In this document: positions 1 to 11,098 of the stretch, one piece after another
How positions within the stretch are numbered: position 1 is the first letter of the stretch
Layout: every line of letters starts with the position of its first letter
Assembly: GCA_012845835.1 (NCBI GenBank)
Contig: JABAKD010000004.1
Location: 12,277,022 to 12,341,021 of the forward strand
Source of the DNA: Undaria pinnatifida
Lineage: Eukaryota; Sar; Phaeophyceae; Laminariales; Alariaceae
Length of the DNA: 64,000 nucleotides
Direction: 5' to 3'
Position numbers and translations under genes: made by a program
Notes under the pieces: model-generated
What the model was told of the DNA's origin: nothing
The model's input: only the letters and a program-made list of their open reading frames with translations
The model's database searches: none

Positions 1-1218
1 ACACACCGACAGGATAAACATCTGACGGTTTTCAAAAGGACAAATAATAAAACACTATAACCGCCGGCTTTAACACGACAAAACACGATCATTCTCGCCG
101 GTTTCCAAAACCACAAAAAAAAAATCGGAAGGTTTTCAGAAGGGACAAGAACCGATCATCATTGCCGGTTTCACAGCGAAAAAACAACAACAAAACCTTT
201 CAACGAGGTGCCAAAAAACGAGGGCCGATCGAAACAAAAACGTGTGTGCACTTGTAACGCCAAGCGTGTCTACCCTTCTATGCACCTTCCTAAAGGAAAA
301 GCGTGTGCGCGCTTCCTATGCAAAAAATGCGCGCAATTCCAACGGAAAACATGTGTGCACTTGTGACGAGATTGAGAGACAGCGTGTAACAGCAGCGGCT
401 ACGGGTAGCTCAAAGGATAAAGCGGGGTCAATTCTAGACGGATACAAGGAAGCACTTTTTTTTTTTGTCTTAAATCCTCCAGCGGATGGGGAAGCAGCAC
501 GCCACGCCACGTTACAGCAACGATAAGGGTAGCGGAGAGTTGTGAGCCAACACTAACGCGTGCGCAATTCGAAAGTAGATTAAAAAAAGAAACAGCACGC
601 AACAGCAGCAATTCGGGCAGTGTGCAGCTCCAAGGAACAACTGTGTGCGCAATTCTAACGACATCTAAGAGACAGCACGCAACAGCAACAATGAGGGTAG
701 AGCACGTTCTAAACCAAAACCTGTGTGCAAATCAAAGCAGACCAAGAGACAACACGTGACAACAGCGACAAGGCAAGAGGCCCGCGGGCCTGACCTTGCG
801 GCTGCGGGAGTTGTAAAGAGACCAATATATGCTATACGAGGCGCTGCCCAACAGCAACGATAAGGGGGAGGGGGAGGCGTGTGCGCAGTTGAAAAAAACA
901 ACGAAAAAAATAAAAACGAGTACCAGGAACGCAGTTCACGAGAGGTGAAGAGGCATCACGCAACGGCACATGTTGAGGGAGAAAAAAAGCACGTGTGGGA
1001 AATTTTAAAGAGGTTGAGAGAGAGCACGCCGCGGCAACTAAGAAAGGGGAGGAAACGCCAGGGCAATTCGATAGAGGTCGTAAGACAGGACGCAACAGCA
1101 AGGATGGGGGCATCATGGGGTGGCATCCAAACTAACAACGCGTGCACAGATCGAAATGAAGCAAGCGACAGCACGCAAGACCAACGGTGAGGGTACAAGG
1201 GTAGCCCGCTTGCCTCAC
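1..1218. repeat. Degenerate minisatellite in the eIF4A3 intron after exon 6
   Basis: The stretch carries loosely repeated phrases such as 'cagcacgcaacagcagca' and 'gtgtgcgcaattc' roughly every 55-75 bases from about 240 to 1200. The repeats are too decayed to give an exact unit. No eIF4A3 motif II (DEAD) or later motif is visible on the minus strand, so the next exon must lie left of the window. The short open frames here have no recognisable protein features. Confidence 0.55.
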
Positions 1219-4200
1219 CTTGAGGTTACGGGTGCGTAGGTTGCGGCGCCTGATCATGTCGAACACGCGCCCCGGGGTCCCCGACACAACCTGATATGTC
1301 CGCAAAAACAACACGGCACCGAACAACACTTCAGCCCACGATTAATATCGGCACGGCACATAATGGGAGGGTGTTCGCTGATTTTACCGATCGCAGCTGA
1401 CATCCGACATAATCCAAACGGAAGTGATCCATCCGGGGTGGGTCCGATCGGTCAACGTAGCAATGAAAACAGCAACAAAAAACGTTGGACCATACACTGG
1501 GCAGATCATTGACAGATCATAGATCCCTGTTGATATTGACAATCTATTTTTCCCTGGGCAGATACTGTATATCCCTGTCAATATGTTCTGCATGATCTAG
1601 GTAATGTTTCCTGGGTTGGATCTGTACTACACAGATCCTGCACAACACACCATAACCACAGATATACGATCAATATGATAAACATGGTATATGTGATATA
1701 TAATCTAATGTATCTATATGATCTATATGATCTGTATTCTTACATGATTTATATGATCCGTAGATGATCTTTATGATCTGTGGATGATTTATATCGTGAT
1801 CTGCCCGATGTGTGCAATTTATAAATACCCTGGAACTTCCGCACGTTTCTGCGGCAATCCAGTGTTTCGACCAAATCGTCCCCCGATACAAAAACACAGT
1901 CAAACAAGATAGCATGGTTGTCGTTACGAATGCGGGCATCAGGATACTTGATACAGTACTTGATACTGTGGTCGGCGGTACCAACAGCCATCTCGAAACG
2001 GGTCCCTATTTTTTGTGTCGTCAAAATGAGAAACTTCCTCCGCGCGTAAAAAAATAACAAATAACCAAGTTCCAATGGGTCTATGCATGAAAAACAATCC
2101 CCTTCCTAACGGCCTAACTCTCTGTAGTAAACCCAACGTTTCGACAAATTTCCGATGAAAGGTTCCCCCCAATGACGCGTGGTGCGATATAGAGGTGACA
2201 CGTTTTGGGCTGAATATTTTCTAATGTTTTGTGTGTTGTGTGTTGTGTTTGGTGTGTTGTGTGTTGTGTGTTGTGTGTTGTGTGTTGTGTGTTGTGTTTT
2301 GTGTTTTGTGTCTTGCGTTTTGTGTGTTGTGTGTTGTGTGTTGTGTGTTGTGTTTTGTGTTTTGTGCCTTGTGTCTTGTGTCTTGTGTTTTTGTGTGTTG
2401 TTTGTTGTGTTTTGTGTGATGTGTGTTGTGTGCTGTGTGTTGCGTGTTGTGTGTTGCGTGTTGTGTGTTGTGTGTTGTGTGTTGTGTGTTGTGTGTTGTG
2501 TTTTGTGTGTTGTGTTTTGTGTGATGTGTGTTGTGTGCTGTGTGTTGCGTGTTGTGTGTTGTGTGTTGTGAACGATGGCGCTCCTTAACCCCCAAAAACG
2601 TTTTTGTTCGTTCGTTCATTTTTGGCAAAACGTTTCGTTTCTTGCTTAGGCCACGGGATTTTTCCAATCGGTATCCGGGAGCACCTTTTCAATTTTCTCC
2701 CAAATCCGTCTTTGGGTTGAGAAAGGTATCGAGATAACTCCTTCATGCTCCTTCATCTTAACAGCCTCAGAAAACAAGAATGGTGCAGCTATACCGTAGC
2801 ATGCCCCCTGTCCTGTACTATGTAGTCGGATATACTCAAGTTCCGAAAAAGAGGGCTAATTAAACGAAGCCTTCGTCTCACCTAATACTTTATGCTGTCG
2901 ACCCGTTTGTCTCCAACACAATACTTCCCCAATACATATCCAAGTAGTACATTAAGCTGCCCTCAACTTGCGAGCGCTGTTTGTCGTCGTTGGCGGCGGC
3001 GACGGTCGCATAAACCGGTTTCATAAGCGATTTCTTTGTAAGCGATTTCTTTGTAAGCGATTTCTTTGTAAGCGATTTCTTCGTAAGCGATTTCTTTGTA
3101 AGCGATTTCTTTGTAAGCGATTTCTTTGTGAGCGATTTCTTTGTAAGCGATTTCTTCGTAAGCGATTTCTTTGTAAGCGATTTCTTTGTAAGCGATTTCT
3201 TTGTAAGCGATTTCTTTGTAAGCGATTTCTTTGTAAGCGATTTCTTTGTAAGCGATTTCTTTGTAAGCGATTTCTTTGTAAGCGATTTCTTTGTAAGCGA
3301 TTTCTTTGTAAGCGATTTCTTTGTAAGCGATTTCTTTGTAAGCGATTTCTTTGTAAGCGATTTCTTTGTAAGCGATTTCTTTGTAAGCGATTTCTTTGTA
3401 AGCGATTTCTTTGTAAGCGATTTCTTTGTAAGCGATTTCTTTGTAAGCGATTTCTTCGTAAGCGATTTCTTCGTAAGCGATTTCTTTGTAAGCGATTTCT
3501 TTGTAAGCGATTTCTTTGTAAGCGATTTCTTTGTAAGCGATTTCTTTGTAAGCGATTTCTTCGTAAGCGATTTCTTTGTAAGCGATTACTTTGTAAGCGA
3601 TTTCTTTGTAAGCGATTTCTTCGTAAGCGATTTCTTTGTAAGCCATTACTTTGTAAGCGATTTCTTTGTAAGCGGTTTCTTTGTAAGCGGTTTCGAAACG
3701 GGTCCCTATTGTCAGGCCTGGTTAGTGTCAAAGACTCGACTCGCATGAACCAATTTCCAAGACAGGGTTGACGAAAAACGGCCCAGTCCTCAGTCCTCCC
3801 ACCTGCACGCCGTAGTCTAGGCGGCGGATGTCCTCCCCGATGCTCTTGCCTCCAATGCAAGCGTGGCACTGCACATTCATGAAGTCACCCAGGGCAAGGA
3901 TCACCTGCTCACACGTCGTGGCGGTTGGCAGTGCGAGCACGGGGATCGGGTTCACAGACGTGCAACGATAGCAAAGAAACAGTTTCCACAACGAAGTCGC
4001 GGTTGGCGTTTTAAACACGCGCGATGCCTTCAGTGCATGCGTGACGCTGCACTTTCATTAAGTTACCCAGGGCAAGAATCGTCTGCTCACACGCCCCCCC
4101 CCTCGAGAAAAAAAAACGGGGTTTCAAGAAACAAAGTCTCGGTTGGCGTTTCGAGCACAGGGACAGGGCGTCATAAGGATGAGGTCTCTCCATCTACCTC

Positions 4201-7200
4201 CCCCTTCTCCAGAAACGAAACCCGTTCCGACTTTAACGTCGCCGGCTTAAAATGTTGTCGGTACACTCCAGAACCATAAAAAAATACAGCATATACACGT
4301 ATAACCATTAACTTCATCACCAAAAAAATGGCCTGTAGAAGATTGCACGAAAGGGGTGAACACGGTCAGCACATACGTTACATCAACAACGCCACCAAGG
4401 CAAAAAAAAACGCAACACTCAGTCCACACACAACAACGAACACAGCACAACGACGAACACAGCACCACATATAGCAGGTACACAAAAATTGACTCAGTCC
4501 AAACAGCAATATATAGACTTACTTAATTTTGTCTTTCTCAGGGATTGCCCATCCCTGGCCTCTCAGACCTCCAACTTCCACATCACTTGCGGAACCTTTC
4601 CAGCTTTTCTTTGCTTTCCAGCTTCGTTCGATATACGAAACGCCAATATAATACTAGTAGTACATACCGGTACTACTACACTTGCGTTGTCGAATGCATT
4701 ACGATGCATTATCTCTGTGTCGTAGCTTGTGACCACAGAGCTGATCTTTCTAGGGTGAAGAATCAGTACGGACACTGGGTGTGCTGGATGTCGACGAGTA
4801 GAAGAACGGTTTAATGTGAAGAACACACACACACACCAGGTTTGTACGTACCATCAGATACTACGCTGTTGGATCACATGCACGCCCAGCTCAGATCAAT
4901 CCGGCTATATATGGCCCAGCAGCGCAGCGTAGCGCCGTGCGGAGCCGTGCGGAGCCATGCGGTGCGGTGCCGTGCCCTTCGCTGCGGTGCTGTGTCGCTG
5001 CGCTGTGTGCTTTCTTTCGAACATAGAGCAGTACCGGGTATAATGCGTGTGTTGTTGTGTACGGAGTACTTCTTTTCCTCTTTTTTCTCTTTCTATAGAC
5101 TATGTATTTGATCTTTCACGGCCCCCTGTTTTTTCCCCCACGCAAATTACCCCCGTACTGCCGATCAGAACGTAACACCGGTAACAAAAGCACACAGCAC
5201 AGCTGAGCACAACAGGGCAATTTGCTCTGCACATGCAGCTCTTGGCATTATCAAATCGCTGTTCGCACCAAATCGTGGGCCTCTTCTTTCTGCCCCATTT
5301 ACATAGTCTATGTTTTTAGTTGCATTCTTCCTTGCCTTGCGCGAGCGTAGCGGGCGGCGTCAGCCGCCCGCGGAGCGGAGCCCTTGTATATAAATAAAAA
5401 AATCCCTAACCTCCTTTGCCTGTTCCGCCAACTCGAGTGTGGGGGATAGCACCAAGGGAGTTCATATTTAATGTACTCAGTTCATATGATACACGCACAA
5501 CAAAAACGCCACCACACATACAAAACCGCCCTCCACCGTACACTCAGTGCAACCAGACACAACGAAAACGCCGCCATACGAAGTAATCACTCTTATCTTC
5601 TGTGTCTCCTCCGAAAAACTCGAATGTGTACGACAGCATCCAAGGCTAAAGAAAAAACTGACAAATACATAGCAAAAACTGTCAGCCACCAAGCACATTG
5701 AAAAATAATAACAAAAAATGCCACCACACACAGTAGTGAAAAGTGCAGCGACAACAAAAATGCACCATACAAAGTAATCACCCTTATCTTCTGTCTGCCC
5801 CGAAAAACTCGCATATGTACGACATCCGAGGCTAACGAAAAAATCGACATATGCATAGCAAAAACTGCCAGCCACCACGCACATTGAAAAAATTACTATA
5901 ATAAAAACGCCACCACACAAAGTGAAAACCGGCAGCAACCGTGTCATACCTTCTGGGTCTGCTCCGCCAGCTCGCGTGTGGGTGACAACACTAGCGCCTG
6001 TGTGTCAGAAGAAGAGGTGTCGAGCATCTGCAGGATACCCATGGAGAACACCGCCGTCTTACCCGTACCAGACTGTCGCAAACAAATAATGCAGTTCAGG
6101 TTGCAGCAAGGAGCAAGAAACAGCGCCAAGCGGAAGAACAATCACTACAAACAGCAACAGCAAGCAAGTGATGGCAGCGGCAAAAACAGCAGGAGGTAGC
6201 AGCAACCTAGCAGAAGCAAAAGCAACAGCAGGTAGCAGCAAACTAGCAAAAACAAAAGCAGCATGAGCTAAAGCGGCGGCAAAACCAGTAAATCAACAAC
6301 AAGCAAGCAGCAGCAGCAGCAAAAGCAGCGGCAGCTAGCAGCGAAAAATCACAAATGTAAAAGCAGCAGCACATCAAAGTGCAAGCAACAACAGCCAGCA
6401 AGCAGCAGGGAACAAATTACAAGTACAAGTCGAGTACGCGAGTATTGCAAAGCAGTACTTGTAAGCAACGCCAGCAAGCGAGCAGCAGCAAACATCATAC
6501 ACGTCGAGTACGCGAATATTGCGTTCCATGGCAACACCATAAGGTACATTCAGATGCTCGTATCAGGGGGAAATCGGTCCACCCCCTTTCCCACCCAATG
6601 TCAGCCTGGTCGATGGAAACCCGACGTGCGCCGCCACGGCATTGAAGGGACGCGAGGGTCCATGGTCCTAACACTTCGGTTTATTCACTATAATGAGTAC
6701 ATCTTCCCCCCCCCCATGCTCGCTGCCAATACAACCCAGCCGGATATAACTCCCCACCACTACGCCCGGCGCATCGTCCCTAAATCCAACAACCCTAACG
6801 CATTAATTTGTGGAACTCCCCTGAGGGAAACATTTTCCGAAGCGACATGGCGATAAAATCACAGTAAAGGAGAAGTGATTACAGCATCGGCTCCACGAAG
6901 CAGGTCTAGCTGTTTTCGCATAGCATTCACGTTTAAGGGTCCGCAAGGGTGGACAAACCTTGACAAGATATTCACGCGGATCTTAACCTCTTTCAGAATA
7001 TCATTCGCGTTTTTTTTTGGGGGGGAACCACCTGGATGATCACCTCGCCATTTAGGGGCTTCGAAGGGAAATGTTGACCAAGAAAACACGCGATTGCAGC
7101 ATCTTTCACACGAAGCAACCCCATCAATGCTAGATTAAACTGAGGACGGTTTTCCAGTCCATCTCCAATGCAGGTACCTGTGAGACATGCGCACAGCTTG

Positions 7201-7992
7201 CACCGCGGTGTGCTGCATGCTCGCACCATGATGACAACTCAGGTATACTGTGTTTTATCGCTGTACATGGACCCCAATAGCGTGGGATGATTTTTTCGTT
7301 GATTGCATGGGGATCCCCTCAAGGGTTAATCCTTTGAAAGCGAACCTTCATTAATAAGATAGAAAATGACAAGGATGGCCAAACTCTCAATGCGAACCTT
7401 GCGCAACAACCTCAAACGTCAGCCTTGCCAAGGAATCCCAATGTGAAGCTTGCCTCATATTCTCAACGCGAAACTTGGGTAACGAATTGTTAATGCGAAT
7501 CTTAATCTTGAGTAACAATCTTATGTGCGAATCTTAATGTTGCGTAATATCATTGAGTGCGAATCTTGCCTGACTTTGGGCGATGACGTCCCGACCGCTG
7601 GTGATGGGCTTGACGGCCCTCTGCTGCACCGCCGACGGCCTCTCGAACCCGTACGCGTACACCCCACGCAGAAGCTCGTCCTTCAGCCCCATCGAGTCGA
7701 AATTCTCCACTACCTGTCCGATCACCATCGCCATCAATCATCGTCAACATCAATCAACATCAGCATCGTCATCGTCAATATAGTAATAACTATACGAGTA
7801 TCATCATTTCAGCACCATCATCACGATCAGCATTTCGCGACCACGACACTTGTACGGTCAGCAGCTTGTCCTTCGGCCCATCGAGTCGAAATCCTCCCCC
7901 ACCTGTCCCATCCATCACCATCGAGCAGTTATCATCGTCGTCATCATCATAACCATCGCCGACATCATATCATAAGCACCAACGAGAGCATC

Positions 7993-8060
<68 letters not shown>

Positions 8061-8064
8061 CATC

Positions 8065-8095
<31 letters not shown>

Positions 8096-8374
8096 CCACC
8101 ATCACCATCCTATCATATCCCAACGACGATCACGATTAGCTCCAGCACCAGCATAAGCACCATGATGCAAGTACCTAGATACCAGATATCACACAAAATC
8201 TACGTCAGGGGATACTCTTGGGGGGAATGGTACTATCATATCACCTATCATATCACCTATCATATCACCTATCATATCACCTATCATATCACGGGCAATT
8301 TGCGTACGGAATCTCGATGCTCACCTCAACCTCGCCCTCGATGGTGAACTCGATGTTCTCATCCTCGTCAAAAT
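1219..8374 (-). CDS. EIF4A3: Eukaryotic initiation factor 4A-III (exon junction complex DEAD-box helicase), partial, five exons
   Basis: ATP-dependent RNA helicase that clamps spliced mRNA as the core of the nuclear exon junction complex. Five minus-strand exons join in frame: 8325-8374 (acidic DEDENIEF segment), 7570-7713 (FDSMGLK, Q motif [10 protein letters not shown], start of motif I), 5950-6072 (SGTGKT, motif Ia PTRELAEQ), 3803-3904 ([25 protein letters not shown]) and 1219-1290 ([16 protein letters not shown], motif Ib). Together they encode about 164 of the family's usual ~400 residues, roughly residues 30-190. The FDMIRRR..LRTR wording points to eIF4A3 rather than eIF4A1/2. All junctions are GT-AG except the one inside motif I, which is GC-AG. 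The first exon (before an AT-phase acceptor at 8375) was not located, and the DEAD box and C-terminal RecA domain are beyond position 1. Introns are 0.8-2.5 kb and full of satellites and decayed exon copies. Confidence 0.93.
1291..2224. other. eIF4A3 intron 5-6, A/T-rich dispersed repeat
   Basis: No coding exon is visible. A segment near 1600-1660 (cctgggttggatctgta.tacacagatc) and the following 'gatgatct' phrases recur at 12470-12570, so a dispersed element is probably present. A short string 'cgaaacgggtccctatt' at 1995-2011 recurs at 3694-3710, flanking the two satellites that lie between. Confidence 0.4.
2225..2569 (+). repeat. 7-bp satellite (TGTGTTG)n
   Basis: About 345 bases of near-perfect 'tgtgttg' heptamers, with occasional tttt, tgcg and tgat variants. 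It is open in several frames and would give Val/Cys-rich or His/Thr-rich peptides. There is no codon-level constraint, so I treat it as non-coding. It lies within an eIF4A3 intron. Confidence 0.95.
3024..3702 (+). repeat. 15-bp satellite (aagcgatttctttgt)n
   Basis: About 45 tandem 15-base units with few substitutions (Tttcgta and tttgtga variants). The unit length is a multiple of three and stop-free, so all three plus frames and the minus frames stay open (KEIAY, RNRLQ, FFVSD pentapeptides). Open frames in every phase mean this is a repeat and not a gene. It lies in the eIF4A3 intron between exons 5 and 6. Confidence 0.97.
4026..4093 (-). repeat. Decayed tandem copy of eIF4A3 exon 5 5' end
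   Basis: Bases 4026-4093 match 3848-3915 at most positions, about 178 bp away. They reproduce the exon 5 acceptor (tgtgagcag) and the peptide [15 protein letters not shown], against [15 protein letters not shown] in the true exon. Downstream of HAC the similarity ends and the frame leads to no conserved motif. Replacements at conserved residues (V to T, C to R, I to T) show it is not under selection as an exon. Confidence 0.85.
5341..5391 (+). repeat. Short GC-rich palindromic dispersed element, copy 1
   Basis: A 50-base element with the inverted core GCGGGCGGC/GCCGCCCGC followed by 'gagcccttgtatat'. A second copy lies at 16735-16785, in unrelated surroundings. The conserved core and tail suggest a mobile or terminal fragment of one. 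Confidence 0.6.
5404..5945 (-). repeat. Tandem array of three decayed eIF4A3 exon 4 3' ends
   Basis: Three units begin near 5409, 5593 and 5784 (spacing about 190) and lead into the true exon end at 5950. Each contains a version of the exon 4 tail plus donor. The copy at 5409-5460 still reads [12 protein letters not shown] on the minus strand; the two middle copies are more decayed but keep the 'cttctg.gtctgc.ccg....ctcg' spacing and share about 190 bp of intron with each other ('aagtaatcac.cttatcttctgt' at 5581 and 5772). The intron next to exon 4 is therefore built from duplicated exon-edge units. Confidence 0.8.
7568..7569 (-). promoter_or_regulatory. GC (non-GT) splice donor of eIF4A3 intron 3
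   Basis: On the minus strand the exon ends CAA AGT CAG and is followed by gcaagat, and the next exon opens after 'gcgacag' with TCT GGT ACG GGT AAG. This joins AQSQ to SGTGKT with no gap. No GT donor near 7570 keeps motif I intact. CAG|GCAAG is the strong consensus for GC-AG introns. Confidence 0.85.
7858..7917 (-). repeat. Decayed copy of eIF4A3 exon 3 5' end and acceptor
   Basis: The segment around 7864-7915 aligns with 7675-7725 at an offset of 189 bases ('cttgtccttc.gccc-atcgagtcgaaat.ctcc' then 'acctgtcc'). It carries the acceptor side of exon 3 and the first residues ahead of FDSM, then dissolves into ATC triplet repeat. Confidence 0.8.
7976..8112 (+). repeat. (ATC)n trinucleotide microsatellite
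   Basis: Long runs of 'catcatcat' with a few cac and gcc interruptions. It lies in the eIF4A3 intron between exons 2 and 3, next to the exon 3 copy. Confidence 0.97.
8232..8292 (+). repeat. 12-bp tandem repeat (tatcatatcacc)n
   Basis: Five near-perfect units of 12 bases end about 30 bases from the donor of eIF4A3 exon 2 (8323-8324 on the minus strand). Confidence 0.95.
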
Positions 8375-8754
8375 CTGCGAAAAAAAACAGGGGAAAAAAA
8401 AACGAGCCGACGAGACCATCACCATTCCACACTTGACCAGAAAGGAGCGATTGAACCACTACCACAACATACACAACAAAATCCAAACGACGACTATATG
8501 CAAAACGGAACCAATCCATCCACGACTATGAAGGAGCAAGCTGTTCATACGTCAGGTCTGTCGGCGTTTGCCTCCACCCTCAAGAGCTGCCATAGGCACC
8601 AGGTAAATACTACGAGGTACCGGTGTACAGCATGCACCTCGGTTAAAGAGCGCGAAAGACGAGAGTTTTCGGGACATTTCCCGGCTGTGCTAAAACCTGT
8701 ACCAGGTATACTTTATAAAACTGTTCCAAACAGGTCAGCTGTGATTTCAAAAAA

Positions 8755-8815
8755 ATCAAGGGTCGATACCTATCTTTGCAAGCTGCGCGATACTCCGGCC
8801 GCGCGGTTTTACAGA
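8755..8815 (+). repeat. Dispersed repeat family R1, fragment
   Basis: Contains 'gggtcgatac.tatctttgcaagctgcg' followed by 'gatactccg..cgcg'. The same string recurs at 19241-19310, 27700-27750 and 32650-32700, so it belongs to a multi-copy family. No coding content is seen. Confidence 0.75.
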
Positions 8816-9891
8816 CATAATACTCTTTCAAGATACGTGACCTCCCTAGATGTTGCCAGCGTGAAAGAGTGACAGGATGATTGTACCAACAAATGCGATT
8901 TCGGTCTGTAATCATTCTGCGCAGTGATACATCACCCGTAAGGAGCGGGGAAAAACTAAAACGAAAACTGGAACCATAAGACCAGTGTCTACTTCAGAGC
9001 GCTTGAGCTCGGCTTGCCGCGGGGTGCTCTCGAGTCGGGGTACCTAATATTGACATTAACATGAATATGAATACATCCAATGCGAGATAAGCATGGATGG
9101 GGTAGCGCTACGGCACGAATCATACCATATAAGCACGGCAGTGCGTGCATAGTCAGCGTAGTGGAGTGCAGCAGTGCCTTTTGAAACTATTGTAGTGGTG
9201 TGACCAACGGCACCGTAGCGGTGCACCAACCATTGTTTTCTGAGGCCCCTCACTCGCCAGAGGGCCTTTCCATTACCCTCAGCGACTTTCTGGACAGGTC
9301 GTGGTCACAGGTGTCTTCCTCCCCCCCCCCCCCGGTATGATACATGCCTTCATGTTATCGCGCAGAGGCTTTCGTATTCCCAATGCTCATCCAATTTCAA
9401 CGAACTTTGCAAGCTTCTGCTCTTCCGCGTGTCACCGTCACTACTGGGTACTGGGTACACACGGTTCGAGCATCGGCCGCGTCCGTCGGCACTGGGGAAA
9501 GAACGCTCAAGGTTCAGCACCCCAGCCCCTCCCAGGCATTCCAACATACTCTGAGGGGAAACCCACGTTTGTCTACAGCGTATCTAGGGAGGGGCTGGCA
9601 TTGACATGTATTTACATGTAACATGGGGGTCGGGAAGGCTGGGAGTTACTGTAGGTGACGATATTAAGAGTAAGTAACAGCAAGTCGCCGACTAGTTATT
9701 AATACTTACTCAGTATTATTAATAGTCAGGTACGCAACGCAATAAATAACAATAAATAACAATAATATACTGAAAATAGTTGCGAGCGAAAATTTGAGGA
9801 GTTCCGCGCGTTTTCATCTGTCTGACGCCGCGTGTTCCGGTAGAGGTATTACTTTTTGATTGAAACGCCCTCTGAACGACGGGACTCAAAA

Positions 9892-9893
<2 letters not shown>

Positions 9894-9934
<41 letters not shown>

Positions 9935-9962
9935 TTTGTTTGTTTGTTTGTTTGTTTGTTTG
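9894..9962 (+). repeat. (TCG)n then (TTTG)n microsatellites
   Basis: About 40 bases of tcg triplets run directly into seven 'tttg' tetramers. Confidence 0.97.
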
Positions 9963-10055
9963 GCAGTATGTTACGTTGTGCATGTACCTGGGTCATGGAA
10001 TTGGTCATCGGGAATATAGATTTTCAATTTTTCTCAAAAAGTCAGTTTTTGGGGA

Positions 10056-10073
10056 ATAGTGTTGTTGTTGTTG

Positions 10074-10128
<55 letters not shown>

Positions 10129-10130
10129 AT
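10056..10130 (+). repeat. (TTG)n microsatellite
   Basis: About 24 gtt/ttg triplets with one interruption near 10071. Confidence 0.97.
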
Positions 10131-11035
10131 TATCAAGAGTGTTTGTGGTTGGATTGGCGTGTGATCTTTATTAACCCCTTTGAGGCTTGAGAGGGAAACA
10201 ATGACCACGATAGTTGATGGTTACGGCACCGGTCACTGCCAGTCGATTATTATAAAAATTGGTGTCCAAACGACGACAAAGGCAAAAAGACTAGTGCGGG
10301 ACGGGTGCAGCATCATCCATCATCTACTGGTACTGCTGCGCGCTCGCGCTACTCGTAGACGGTTGGTAACATCGCACTTGTCGTGCTTTGGGTCAATATG
10401 TCAATGTCAATATGTCGATGTCCATATGTCAATATAAACGGACCCCCAAAGGGCCAATAAAGACTACGCCAGTTATCAACAGTCTCAGGAGATAAGTATC
10501 AACAGCTGTCAAATCCAGCCAACTCACAGCCATAGCAAACACGCGCATCACCACATTCATCACATTGATCAAACATTGGATGTTTCCACGCTTCCCACTT
10601 CGGGATGCGGTAGGCTTGGAAACCCGAACTCCCGGGAGTGACGCAAGCAGCAAAAAAAAAGGGCCCTTGAAAACTAAGAGAAAAAAGCCACCACTCCAAG
10701 CAACACCTGTAACACCTATGACACCGACTTAACAGCACATACGACCTCATAGCTTGGTCTATTTCATCACCCGGCGATCATAATAACAAGCCGTTATTCA
10801 GCCGACTCACAGCCTTGGCCATGTATTTTTGTAATCGTACAAAACGCATGGTCGTCACACCACCAGGTCTGCTCCTCGCTTCGCACCCTCATGCTTATGT
10901 ACATCATGCATTCGTGTTGGTTTAGTCCCAAGACAAAGACACTGAAGCCCTCGGTAGGACCTCGCACAGATGAATATTAGAATATTAGTAACTGTCGTCA
11001 AACAGTTCGTACTCAAGTGGGAAGCACGAAAGTCC

Positions 11036-11098
11036 CAACCCAACCCAACCCAACCCAACCCAACCCAACCCAACCCAACCCAACCCAACCCAACCCAA
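11036..11098 (+). repeat. 5-bp satellite (CCCAA)n
   Basis: About twelve perfect 'cccaa' pentamers followed by degenerate cccca phrases. The complementary strand is (TTGGG)n, one base away from telomere-like motifs. Confidence 0.95.

Noticed and set aside
2963..3869. Long KEIAY/RNRLQ/KRFLC repeat 'proteins'
   Set aside because: The 15-bp satellite is open in many frames at once; there is no start context, domain or codon constraint.
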